A DNA stretch of 64,000 bases from positions 62,001 through 126,000 of the forward strand of contig JAFIHG010000022.1 of assembly GCA_017848795.1 (NCBI GenBank), given 5' to 3'. The DNA is from Candidatus Nanopelagicales bacterium. Its GTDB lineage: Bacteria > Actinomycetota > Actinomycetes > S36-B12 > CAIYMF01. Numbering within the stretch: position 1 is the first letter of the stretch; each line of letters starts with the position of its first letter. The position numbers were made by a program, and so were the translations under genes. Below are positions 56,957 through 64,000 of this stretch, in pieces. The notes under the pieces were generated by a model. That model was not told the DNA's origin and searched no databases. It saw nothing but the letters and a program-made list of their open reading frames with translations.

Positions 56957-58174
56957 GTGACCGCACCCCGCCGCGCCCTCGCCGCGCTCGCCGCCGCCGC
57001 CCTGCTCGGGCCGCTCGTCGCGGGCGCCGCACCCGCCGCCGACGCGTCCGGTACGGACGTGCCCGTCCCGTCCACCGCAGCGCACCTCGTCGCCCCACTC
57101 GCGTCGGTACGCGCGAGCACCACCGTCGTCAAGAGCGGTTTCGACGGCCCGACCCAGGTCACCTCGGCGCCCGAGGGCCGCAACCGGCTCTACGTCGTGC
57201 AGCAGCCGGGGGTCGTCACCGCCGTTGCCGGCGCCCGCACGTGGACCTACCTGAACCTCCGCCGCTTCGTACGCTCCGGCGGTGAGCAGGGCCTGCTCGG
57301 TCTCGCCTTCAGCCCACGCTTCGCCAAGGACCGCCGGCTCTACGTCACCTACACCCGAAGCGACGGCGCGCTCGTCCTCGCCCGCGCCAAGGCGAAGCGA
57401 CCCAAGGCCAAGCGGGTCAAGGCCAAGACGCTGCGCACCCTGCTCGTCGTGCCCCACCCGACCTACACCAACCACAACGGCGGCTCGCTCGCGTTTGGCC
57501 CGGACGGGCTGCTCTACCTCGGCACCGGCGACGGTGGCGGTGGTGGAAACCCGTTCGGCGCCGCGGAGAACCTGCGCGACCTGCGTGGCAAGATCCTGCG
57601 CGTCGACGTGAGCCGCTCCTGCGGCAAACGGCTCTACTGCATCCCGAGGCCCAACCCGTTCCGCGGCAAGAAGAAGGCCAAGCCGCAGGTCCTGCACCGC
57701 GGACTGCGCAACCCGTGGCGCATCTCCTTCGACCCGAGCGGTCGGCTCTGGATCGGCGACGTCGGGCAGGGCGCGTACGAGGAGATCGATGTGCTGCCCC
57801 GCGGGGCACGCGGACTGGACCTGGGCTGGTCGTGCCGCGAAGGCAAGCACGTGTACGACAGCTCCGCCTGCCGCGCCGGGGCGCGTTACACCGACCCGGA
57901 GATCGAACTCGCCCACGACGGCGTACCCGATGCGATGCGGGCGAGCTCGATCACGGGCGGCTACGTGTACCGCGGGCGTGCGTACGCCGGGCTGCTCGGC
58001 GGCGCGTACGTGTTCGGCGACTGGGTCAGCGGCAACCTGTGGGCCTACCGTGCGGGTGCGCTCGCCCGGATCGGCTCGCTGCCGCAGGTCACCTCGTTCG
58101 GCGAGGACGACGCCGGTGAGCTGTACGCGGTGACCTCGGGAGGCGAGTTGCTGCGCCTGAGGTTCAGCGGCTGA
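56957..58174 (+). CDS. Secreted PQQ-dependent sugar (sorbosone/glucose) dehydrogenase-like protein
   Basis: The 405-residue exported beta-propeller has a signal peptide VTAPRRALAALAAAALLGPLVAGAAPAADA and the GSDH-family repeats: FDGPTQVTSAPEGRNRLYVVQQPG, GGEQGLLGLAFSPRF, NHNGGSLAFGPDGLLYLGTGDGG, HRGLRNPWRISFDPSGRLWIGDVGQ and GGYVYRGRAYAGLLGGAYVFGD. A Lys-rich insertion lies at about 145-175. Quinone-binding His and Arg are likely but not assigned. GTG 56957 (rather than 56921) fits the signal peptide and a TACGCT box eight bases before. Its 3' end overlaps the STAS gene. Confidence 0.88.
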   Translation: MTAPRRALAALAAAALLGPLVAGAAPAADASGTDVPVPSTAAHLVAPLASVRASTTVVKSGFDGPTQVTSAPEGRNRLYVVQQPGVVTAVAGARTWTYLNLRRFVRSGGEQGLLGLAFSPRFAKDRRLYVTYTRSDGALVLARAKAKRPKAKRVKAKTLRTLLVVPHPTYTNHNGGSLAFGPDGLLYLGTGDGGGGGNPFGAAENLRDLRGKILRVDVSRSCGKRLYCIPRPNPFRGKKKAKPQVLHRGLRNPWRISFDPSGRLWIGDVGQGAYEEIDVLPRGARGLDLGWSCREGKHVYDSSACRAGARYTDPEIELAHDGVPDAMRASSITGGYVYRGRAYAGLLGGAYVFGDWVSGNLWAYRAGALARIGSLPQVTSFGEDDAGELYAVTSGGELLRLRFSG

Positions 58175-58560
58175 ACGCAGCGCTCCTCCTCGGGTGGGGG
58201 AGCGTCCGTCGTGACGACGTGCAGGTCGAGGCGTACCCGTGCCAGCAGGTCGGTCAACGGTGGCGCAGCGCCGACGATCGTCAACCGTCGGCCGTGGCGC
58301 ACCAGGCGCCGGTAGGCCTCGCCCAGCGCGCGCACCCCGGTGCGGTCGGCGAGCGTCAGACCGCTGACATCGGCGCTCCAGGAGTCACGCCCGGACACCA
58401 GGATCGCGCCGATCGCATCGCGGAGCCGGTACGACGTTCCCCGACCGAGGGTCCCGACGAGCGCGAGTCGACCACGTGGGAAGTCAAGGTGGACCCGCAG
58501 TTCCGATGCTGTCGGACCCACGTCGGTGGAGCGGGGAGGAAGGAAGGCCGGTTCGGACAC
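58045..58560 (-). CDS. STAS-domain protein (anti-sigma factor antagonist-like)
   Basis: The 171-residue protein has a STAS domain at about 20-115: ELRVHLDFPRGRLALVGTLGRG, DSWSADVSGLTLADRTGVRAL and RLVRHGRRLTIVGAAPPLTDLL. In SpoIIAA-like proteins the phosphorylated Ser lies in D-S-S-G; here it reads DRTG, so a Thr may take that role. The last 45 residues run antisense to the dehydrogenase gene and are probably unstructured. GTG 58560 follows GAGGTGAC. It may sequester an anti-sigma kinase. No partner is adjacent. Confidence 0.85.
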   Translation of the reverse strand: MSEPAFLPPRSTDVGPTASELRVHLDFPRGRLALVGTLGRGTSYRLRDAIGAILVSGRDSWSADVSGLTLADRTGVRALGEAYRRLVRHGRRLTIVGAAPPLTDLLARVRLDLHVVTTDAPPPEEERCVQPLNLRRSNSPPEVTAYSSPASSSPNEVTCGSEPIRASAPAR

Positions 58561-58720
58561 GTCGAGTCACCTCGCGCGGCTGGCACGACCCGCCCGGGTA
58601 GGGCAAGGCCGGGCTGCCGGTGCTTGCTGGGGAGGGAAGCCCGCGGCTTGGACCTGGCGTCGACGGTAATCGACGGTGCTGCACCGGACAAGCCCGTGCC
58701 GCCGTCGACTGAGCAACCGA

Positions 58721-58750
58721 TTCGGTCGGTCCGCGTGGAGCGACTAGTGT
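58721..58750 (+). promoter_or_regulatory. Putative thrS promoter
   Basis: TTCGGT (58721-58726), an 18-base spacer and TAGTGT (58745-58750) form a plausible promoter. Transcription would start near 58757, giving a leader of about 80 bases that holds only the two hairpins and the ribosome binding site. Confidence 0.45.
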
Positions 58751-58763
58751 CGGGGACGCCCGA

Positions 58764-58820
58764 AGGTCGGCGCCTCGTAACCGCCGGCCTCCAGCGGTCG
58801 ACGCCTCGTAACCGTCGACC
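58764..58820 (+). ncRNA. thrS leader with two tRNA-Thr anticodon-arm-like hairpins
   Basis: Hairpin 1 (58764-58790) has a 9-bp stem AGGTCGGCG/CGCCGGCCT; hairpin 2 (58796-58820) has an 8-bp stem GGTCGACG/CGTCGACC. The stems differ at two positions, with pairing kept in both (one G-U pair in the first), but both loops are exactly CCUCGUAAC. The inner seven bases CUCGUAA have the anticodon-loop form: U33, anticodon CGU (threonine), A37, A38. The AGGAG binding site (58828-58832) and ATG 58838 follow directly. The E. coli thrS operator uses anticodon-like hairpins bound by ThrRS, so an analogous autoregulatory element is inferred. Confidence 0.8.
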
Positions 58821-58837
58821 CGAGCCCAGGAGTTCTC

Positions 58838-60871
58838 ATGGTGGACATGCCCCTCGCCGAGCCGACCGATGCGCCGGCCCTCTCCGTCACCGTCGACCTG
58901 CCAGGTGGTTCCCGCGAGACGCGGGAACTGCCCGAGGGCGCGGTGGCGGCTGACCTGTTCCCCGACCGGCAGGTCGTCGTGGCACGGGTCAACGGCGAGT
59001 TGCGCGACCTCACTCACCAGCTGGCGGACGGTGATCTCGTCGCCCCGGTGCGGATCGACACCGACGAGGGTCGGGCGGTGCTGCGCCACTCCACGGCCCA
59101 CGTGCTGGCCCAGGCGGTGCAGGACCTCTATCCGCGGGCGCGCCTCGGCATCGGTCCGCCGGTCGCCGACGGGTTCTACTACGACTTCGACGTGCCCGAC
59201 CCGTTCACCCCCGAGGACCTGTCCGCCCTCGAGAAGCGGATGGCGGAGATCGTCAAGGCCGGCCAGCGGTTCTCCCGTCGGGTCGTGACCGAGCAGCAGG
59301 CGCGCGACGAGCTCGCCGACGAGCCGTACAAGCTGGAGCTGGTCGGGCTCAAGGGCGCGAACGACCCGGAGGTCATGGAGGTCGGCGGGGCCGAGCTCAC
59401 CATCTACGACAACCTCGATGCGAAGTCCGGTGAGCGGGCCTGGGGAGACCTCTGCCGCGGCCCGCACATCCCCACGACCCGGCTGATCCCGGCGTTCAAG
59501 CTGATGCGCACCTCCGGCGCGTACTGGCGGGGCAGCGAGAAGAACCCGATGCTGCAACGGATCTACGGCACCGCGTGGGAGAGCCGCGATGCGCTGAAGG
59601 CCTACCTGGCGTTCCTCGCCGAGGCGGAGAAACGCGACCACCGACGGCTCGGCGCCGAGCTCGACCTGTTCAGCATCCCGGACGAGATCGGATCGGGACT
59701 CGCGGTGTTCCACCCCAAGGGCGGGGTGGTGCGCAGGGTGATGGAGGACTACTCCCGGCTGCGTCACGAACAGGCCGGCTACGAGTTCGTCTACACCCCG
59801 CACCTGACCAAGGCCCGGCTGTACGAGATCTCCGGTCACCTGGACTGGTACGCCGACGCGATGTACCCCCCGATGGACCTGGACGCCGAGTACGGCAGCG
59901 ACGGTCACCTCAAGCGGGCGGGTCAGCAGTACTACATGAAGCCGATGAACTGCCCCATGCACAACCTGATCTACCGGGCGCGCGGGCGGTCGTACCGCGA
60001 ACTGCCGCTGCGGCTGTTCGAGTTCGGCACCGTCTACCGGTACGAGAAGTCGGGTGTCGTGCACGGTCTGACCCGGGCGCGCGGCTTCACCCAGGACGAC
60101 GCGCACATCTACTGCACGCTCGAGCAGATGCCGTACGAGCTGGACTCGCTGCTGACCTTCGTGCTCGACCTGCTGCGCGACTACGGTCTCGAGGACTTCT
60201 ACCTCGAGCTGTCCACCCGCAACGAGGAGAAGTACGTCGGCAGCCATGAGGAGTGGGACCACGCGACCGAGCTGCTCCGCCAGTCGGCGCAGCGCCAGCA
60301 CCTCGACCTCGTGCTCGACCCGGGCGGCGCGGCGTTCTACGGCCCCAAGATCTCGGTGCAGACCCGCGACGCGATCGGGCGCAGTTGGCAGATGTCGACG
60401 ATCCAGGTCGACTTCAACATGCCGGAGCGCTTCGAGCTGGAGTATCAGGCTGCCGACGGCACGCGGCAGCGGCCGGTCATGATCCACCGCGCGCTGTTCG
60501 GCTCGATCGAACGGTTCTTCGCGGTGCTGCTCGAGCACTACGCCGGCGCCTTCCCGCCCTGGTTGGCGCCGGTGCAGGTGGTCGGCATCCCGATCACCGA
60601 CGCGCACGTCCCGTACCTGCAGGAGGTGGCCGCGACGCTGCGCTCGCACGGTGTGCGGGTGGAGGTCGATGCGTCCGACGACCGGATGCAGAAGAAGATC
60701 CGCAACGCGCAGAAGCAGAAGGTGCCGTACATGCTGATCGCCGGCGACGAGGACGTCTCGCAGGGTGCGGTCTCGTTCCGGTACCGCGACGGACGTCAGA
60801 ACAACGGCGTGCCCGTCGACGCCGCGGTCGCCGAGATCCTGGACGCCGTCGCGAGTCGGGTGCAGGTCTGA
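58838..60871 (+). CDS. thrS: Threonyl-tRNA synthetase
   Basis: The 677-residue class II synthetase has an N-terminal TGS domain (about 10-75, [19 protein letters not shown]), an editing domain ([21 protein letters not shown], 88 onward), the core with motif 1 ([17 protein letters not shown]), the zinc-site cysteine in [10 protein letters not shown] (about 372), motif 2 ([22 protein letters not shown]) and motif 3 near [16 protein letters not shown], then the anticodon-binding domain ([39 protein letters not shown]). ATG 58838 follows AGGAG. The leader hairpins suggest feedback by free ThrRS. It is one base upstream of the HIT gene. Confidence 0.98.
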   Translation: MVDMPLAEPTDAPALSVTVDLPGGSRETRELPEGAVAADLFPDRQVVVARVNGELRDLTHQLADGDLVAPVRIDTDEGRAVLRHSTAHVLAQAVQDLYPRARLGIGPPVADGFYYDFDVPDPFTPEDLSALEKRMAEIVKAGQRFSRRVVTEQQARDELADEPYKLELVGLKGANDPEVMEVGGAELTIYDNLDAKSGERAWGDLCRGPHIPTTRLIPAFKLMRTSGAYWRGSEKNPMLQRIYGTAWESRDALKAYLAFLAEAEKRDHRRLGAELDLFSIPDEIGSGLAVFHPKGGVVRRVMEDYSRLRHEQAGYEFVYTPHLTKARLYEISGHLDWYADAMYPPMDLDAEYGSDGHLKRAGQQYYMKPMNCPMHNLIYRARGRSYRELPLRLFEFGTVYRYEKSGVVHGLTRARGFTQDDAHIYCTLEQMPYELDSLLTFVLDLLRDYGLEDFYLELSTRNEEKYVGSHEEWDHATELLRQSAQRQHLDLVLDPGGAAFYGPKISVQTRDAIGRSWQMSTIQVDFNMPERFELEYQAADGTRQRPVMIHRALFGSIERFFAVLLEHYAGAFPPWLAPVQVVGIPITDAHVPYLQEVAATLRSHGVRVEVDASDDRMQKKIRNAQKQKVPYMLIAGDEDVSQGAVSFRYRDGRQNNGVPVDAAVAEILDAVASRVQV

Positions 60872-60872
60872 G

Positions 60873-61391
60873 GTGGGCGACGACTGGCAGGCGGTGTGGG
60901 ACCGGCTGTGGAACCCGCAACGGATGGCGTACATCAAGGGCCATGACAAACCGGCCCACGACGACGCCGGTGACGAGTGCCCGTTCTGTGCCGCACCGGG
61001 CCGTGACGACGCCGCCGGGCTCGTCGTGGCGCGAGGTGAGCTGGTGTACGTGCTGATGAACCTGTACCCGTACAACGCCGGTCACGTCATGGTGTGCCCG
61101 TACCGGCACGTCGCGGACTACACGGAGGTGACCGCCGGGGAGGCCGCGGAGATCGCATCGTTCACCCAGCGGGCGATGACGACGCTGCGCGAGGTCTCGG
61201 CGGCGCAGGGGTTCAACATCGGTATGAACCAGGGCCGGGCGGGCGGTGCCGGCATCGTCGGTCACCTGCACCAGCACGTCGTGCCGCGCTGGGGCGGCGA
61301 CACCAACTTCCTCTCGGTCGTCGGGGGTGCCAAGTCGATGCCGCAGCTGCTCGCCGAGAGCCGCGCCCTGCTCGCCGAGGCCTGGGGCTGA
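60873..61391 (+). CDS. HIT-family protein (Ap4A phosphorylase-like)
   Basis: The 172-residue protein has the histidine triad VGHLHQHVVPRW (catalytic middle His) and GHVMVCPYRHVADY, plus a zinc-like ECPFCAAPG near the N-terminus. The order thrS-HIT matches Mycobacterium tuberculosis Rv2614c-Rv2613c, whose HIT member is a diadenosine tetraphosphate phosphorylase. It would remove Ap4A made by aminoacyl-tRNA synthetases, including ThrRS. GTG 60873 lies one base after the thrS stop. Translation is probably coupled. Confidence 0.9.
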   Translation: MGDDWQAVWDRLWNPQRMAYIKGHDKPAHDDAGDECPFCAAPGRDDAAGLVVARGELVYVLMNLYPYNAGHVMVCPYRHVADYTEVTAGEAAEIASFTQRAMTTLREVSAAQGFNIGMNQGRAGGAGIVGHLHQHVVPRWGGDTNFLSVVGGAKSMPQLLAESRALLAEAWG

Positions 61392-61461
61392 GCGGCGCCG
61401 GCTTCCGTTTCCCGGACATCGCCGGCGGAGTCCCGGGATCTCATGCCTAACGTGTTGCCTC

Positions 61462-62343
61462 ATGTCAGCCACCGCGACCGGCGCGCGTCCGCGCCGCCGA
61501 CTCGTCGCCTCGGCGGCCCTCGTCGCCGCGCTGTTGGCTGTCTTCGCCGTCACTGACCCGTTGCCGCGGGCGGCGCGAGCCGATCAAGGCCGTGCCACCC
61601 CGGCGGTCACGGATGCCGCGGCCGTCACGGACGCGCCGGCCGCCGCGGGCGCCTCCAGCACGGCGGTGACGAGCGCGCGCACGGACCGTACCCGCAAGCC
61701 GCCGTACGACGTCGTGGCGCTGGGCGACTCCGTCCCGGCCGGAACGCGGTGCGACTGCACGGCGTTCCCCGATCTTGTCGCGTCTGCGCTCGGTGAGCGC
61801 ACCGGGCGTCGCGCGCGCAGTGCCAACCGCGCCGTGCCCGGGCTCGACACCGAGGAGCTCCGGGAGCAGCTGCGCCACCGTGCGGTGCGCCGGGATCTGC
61901 GGCGGGCCGACCTGGTCCTCGTCACCATCGGGGCGAACGACCTGCGCTACCGACCGCATTGCGGTGCTGCCCTCGGCTGCTACCGGGCGCAGCTCGATGA
62001 CATGGAGTCGACGCTGCGCCACGTGCTGCACCGGGTGTACCGGCTGATCCCGGGCAGCGGCAGCATCGTCGTGACGGGGTACTGGTCGGTCTGGGAGGAC
62101 GGTGCGGTGGCCCGCTCCCGGGGCGCGACCTTCGTCTCGGCCGCCCGCACCGTCACCGCCGAGGCGAACCGGATCCTGCACCGGCAGGTGCGCCGCCTCG
62201 GGGAGCGGTACGTGGACCTGACCGACGCGATCCGCCCGGACGGGGTCGACGCGACGCCGTTGCTGGCGGCCGACGGCGATCACCCGAACGCGAACGGTCA
62301 CCGGGCGATCGCGGCGCTGCTGGTCCGGTCGCTGCGGGTCTGA
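61462..62343 (+). CDS. Secreted SGNH/GDSL hydrolase
   Basis: The 293-residue exported esterase-like protein has a signal peptide (RRRLVASAALVAALLAVFAV, ending AARA) and a Ser/Thr/Ala-rich linker. Block I is VVALGDSVPAGTRC (Ser90), block III VTIGANDLRY (Asn), and block V DGDHPNANGH (Asp and His). Cys pairs (CDC and CGAALGC) suggest disulphides. The substrate is unknown; lipid, sugar ester or peptidoglycan acyl groups are options. ATG 61462 has no binding site, but a TAACGT box eight bases before it would give a leaderless message. Confidence 0.9.
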   Translation: MSATATGARPRRRLVASAALVAALLAVFAVTDPLPRAARADQGRATPAVTDAAAVTDAPAAAGASSTAVTSARTDRTRKPPYDVVALGDSVPAGTRCDCTAFPDLVASALGERTGRRARSANRAVPGLDTEELREQLRHRAVRRDLRRADLVLVTIGANDLRYRPHCGAALGCYRAQLDDMESTLRHVLHRVYRLIPGSGSIVVTGYWSVWEDGAVARSRGATFVSAARTVTAEANRILHRQVRRLGERYVDLTDAIRPDGVDATPLLAADGDHPNANGHRAIAALLVRSLRV

Positions 62344-62349
62344 ACCGCC

Positions 62350-63486
62350 TCACCCGCCAGGCGCGAATCCCGGCACGTGGGCCCCGAGCCAGGCCAGCGC
62401 CGGGGCGAAGATCGGCGTCCAGACCGACAGCCGATGCCCGCCGTCGTCTGCCGTGTTCGCGGTGACGGCCAGCGGCGCGCGGGCCGCTGCGACGAGCGCC
62501 CGGGTGGAGGGGTAGGCGACGTTGTCCTGGCGGGAGGCGAATGCATACAGCGCCACGGGCGGCGGGTTCGTGCGCGCGAGCCGGACCAGGTCGTAGCGCT
62601 CGTACCCGGCGCTGCCCACCGGGTACGGGACCCAGTTGCCCCACTTCGGGCTGAAGTACCCGCCGAGCGAGATCGCCGCTCCGTACTGGTCCGGGTGCAG
62701 CAAGGCCACCATCGCGGCGCACCAGCCGCCGGCGGACGACCCGAAGGTCGCCCACGAGCTGCGCGCAGGTTGCACCCGGTAGTGCGCCTGCAGCCAGCGT
62801 GGCACGTCCTGGGTGATCCAGGTCTCGACCTGCGGGGTCCCGGGCGGGCCGTTGACGCACTCGGAGTCCCGGCCCGCCGGGTACCAGACGGTCGGGATCA
62901 CCCAGATCACCGGGCCCATCGCGACACTGGTCACCAGCTGCTGGTTGGTGGGCGACAGCGGGAAGTGCAACGGCACGTCCTGTGAGGGTGCCGGATAACC
63001 GGGGAACGCCTCGACGACCGGGTAGCGGCGCGTGGCGTTGGCCGGGTCGAAGTACCCCTTGGGCAGCACGACGGTCACCGGCGCGGTGATGCCCGACGCG
63101 CCTCCCGAGACCGTCACGGTCGTGTCGTTGCTCCGGTCCGTAGGGTCCGGCGGCAGGTCCGACGCGCCCGCGAGCAGCGGGCTGGTGCCGGCGACCGGTC
63201 GGGTGAACACGTTCTTCACCGGTCCGCCGGCATGTTCGGCGGAGACAGTGGTGTGCAGGTCACCGAACAGGTCCGGCCAGCGCACGTAGAACAGGTTCGC
63301 GTCGTTGAGCGCGACCGCAGCGACGAGCAGGACCAGCAGGTACGTCCCGAGCAGCACGCCCACCCGACCGAGGACGGCCAGCGCTCGGGCTCCGGCCAGG
63401 CGCGGCCAGCCGACGACAGTCGCCACCGCCGCAGCGACCGCGATGATCACGAGCAGCCACAGCAGCGTCGGGTCGGTCAGTCCCAT
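62350..63486 (-). CDS. Membrane-anchored alpha/beta-hydrolase esterase (antigen 85-like fold)
   Basis: The 378-residue protein has about two N-terminal membrane helices (LLWLLVIIAVAAAVATVV, VGVLLGTYLLVLLVAAVAL) and an extracellular esterase-D/antigen 85-like domain: YPVVEAFPGYPAP, the nucleophile elbow TFGSSAGGWCAAM (Ser) and the catalytic His in NTADDGGHRLSVW. The acyl substrate is unknown. ATG 63486 is the start. It lies 13 bases downstream of a close paralogue and converges on the SGNH gene with six bases between. Confidence 0.88.
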   Translation of the reverse strand: MGLTDPTLLWLLVIIAVAAAVATVVGWPRLAGARALAVLGRVGVLLGTYLLVLLVAAVALNDANLFYVRWPDLFGDLHTTVSAEHAGGPVKNVFTRPVAGTSPLLAGASDLPPDPTDRSNDTTVTVSGGASGITAPVTVVLPKGYFDPANATRRYPVVEAFPGYPAPSQDVPLHFPLSPTNQQLVTSVAMGPVIWVIPTVWYPAGRDSECVNGPPGTPQVETWITQDVPRWLQAHYRVQPARSSWATFGSSAGGWCAAMVALLHPDQYGAAISLGGYFSPKWGNWVPYPVGSAGYERYDLVRLARTNPPPVALYAFASRQDNVAYPSTRALVAAARAPLAVTANTADDGGHRLSVWTPIFAPALAWLGAHVPGFAPGG

Positions 63487-63499
63487 GTCGGCTCCCGGC

Positions 63500-64000
63500 T
63501 CAGGAGCCGGCGTTGGCGGCGAAACCCGGCACGTGTGTTCCGAGCCAGGTCAGGGCCGGGCCGAAGATCGGCGTCCAGGTGGAGAGCCGGTGACCTCCGT
63601 CGTCCGCGGTGTTCGCCGTCACCGACAAGGGTGGTCGCGCCGCTGCTGCGATCGCCCGTGTCGACGGATGTGCAAGGTTGTCCTGCTTGGACGCGAACGC
63701 GTACAGCGCAACCGGCGGCGGGTCGGTGGCAGCGAGGTGGATCAGGTCGTAACGCTCGTATCCGGGACTCCCGACCGGGTAGGGAACCCAGCTACCCCAG
63801 TCCGGTGCGTAGTACCCGCCGAGCGCGATCGCCGCGCCGTACTCCGCGGGGTGCAGGAACGTCGTCATCGCCGCGCAGAACCCACCCGCGGAGTAGCCGA
63901 AGGTGGCCCAGGACGTACGCGCCGCCTGTACGCGGTAGTGCGCCTGCAGCCAGAGCGGGACGTCCTGAGAGATCCAGGTCTCGACCTGCGGTGTACCTGC
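63500..64000 (-). CDS. Alpha/beta-hydrolase esterase paralogue (N-terminus beyond window)
   Basis: The visible 166 residues end the protein and align throughout with the 62350 gene: GTPQVETWISQDVPLW, TFGYSAGGFCAAM (Ser nucleophile), HPAEYGAAIALGGYYAPDWG and NTADDGGHRLSTW (His). About two thirds of the visible residues look identical. The N-terminal membrane part lies past base 64000. It is the upstream member of a tandem duplication. Confidence 0.87.
   Translation of the reverse strand, partial: AGTPQVETWISQDVPLWLQAHYRVQAARTSWATFGYSAGGFCAAMTTFLHPAEYGAAIALGGYYAPDWGSWVPYPVGSPGYERYDLIHLAATDPPPVALYAFASKQDNLAHPSTRAIAAAARPPLSVTANTADDGGHRLSTWTPIFGPALTWLGTHVPGFAANAGS

Noticed and set aside
58740-58837. 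T-box riboswitch upstream of thrS
   Set aside because: No T-box sequence or stem I specifier loop, and the leader is far too short; tandem anticodon-like hairpins explain it better.
58484-61075. 863-residue minus-strand frame opposite thrS
   Set aside because: ThrRS motifs on the plus strand are complete; this frame is a compositional by-product.

Overview
The window is 64 kb of very GC-rich chromosomal DNA from an actinobacterium. Strong G/C bias at third codon positions, frequent GTG starts, TAnnnT boxes six to eight bases before several start codons (leaderless-type starts), a WhiB-like protein, a BTAD/SARP regulator and the fadB-fadA-RNase D-response regulator-DUF3000-protoporphyrinogen oxidase neighbourhood all point that way. 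Dyad repeats of the type GTGGTCGAGCGTAGTCGAGA suggest a Nocardioides-like or related member of the Propionibacteriales, but that is inference.

Layout. 1-11.4 kb: truncated amino-acid permease, beta-oxidation pair (fadB/fadA) with an upstream palindrome, two small unknown or secreted proteins, a dense repeat cluster (5.75-6.31 kb), RNase D, an atypical response regulator, DUF3000, a GNAT enzyme and a HemG/HemY-type oxidase. 11.4-20 kb: one giant surface protein with 19 DUF11-type repeats and a sortase-like C-terminus. 20-24.4 kb: MsrB and a LigD-type polymerase fired from a mirror-image promoter, ChaB, an ATP-dependent DNA ligase, a RibD-like reductase and a small membrane protein. 24.6-28.6 kb: secreted phytase-PKD-RCC1 fusion. 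28.6-34.1 kb: AidB-like acyl-CoA dehydrogenase, a metal P-type ATPase fused to hemerythrin, GNAT and deaminase. 34.2-37.3 kb: four-gene operon of lipid phosphatases, lipid kinase and a DUF1206 membrane protein, coupled by 4-base overlaps.

37.40-45.74 kb is an integrated prophage-like or satellite element. It is bounded by 29-bp direct repeats made from the 3' end of tRNA-Val(GAC). It carries a tyrosine integrase at one end and a leftward operon (excisionase-like protein, HTH protein, Prim-Pol, DUF3631 ATPase, small proteins, degenerate WhiB, capsid protein, small terminase). No portal, large terminase, protease or tail gene is visible. The same 10-bp motif is repeated near both ends, as expected of integrase arm sites.

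45.7-48.1 kb holds tRNA-Val, tRNA-Cys, tRNA-Gly, pabB-pabC and a second tRNA-Val. 48.1-53.1 kb holds a large SARP-ATPase regulator and two convergent hemerythrin proteins. 53.3-58.6 kb holds class I aldolase, an acyl-CoA ligase, a phosphodiesterase-like protein, a sorbosone-dehydrogenase-like protein and a STAS protein. 58.7-64 kb holds thrS and a HIT-family Ap4A phosphorylase candidate, a secreted SGNH hydrolase and two tandem esterases, the last cut by the window edge.

The most striking observation is the thrS leader. It consists of two hairpins with different but compensating stems and an identical loop, CCUCGUAAC. The inner seven bases CUCGUAA have the form of a tRNA-Thr(CGU) anticodon loop, directly before the ribosome binding site. 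This suggests tRNA-mimic autoregulation of threonyl-tRNA synthetase in an actinobacterium.
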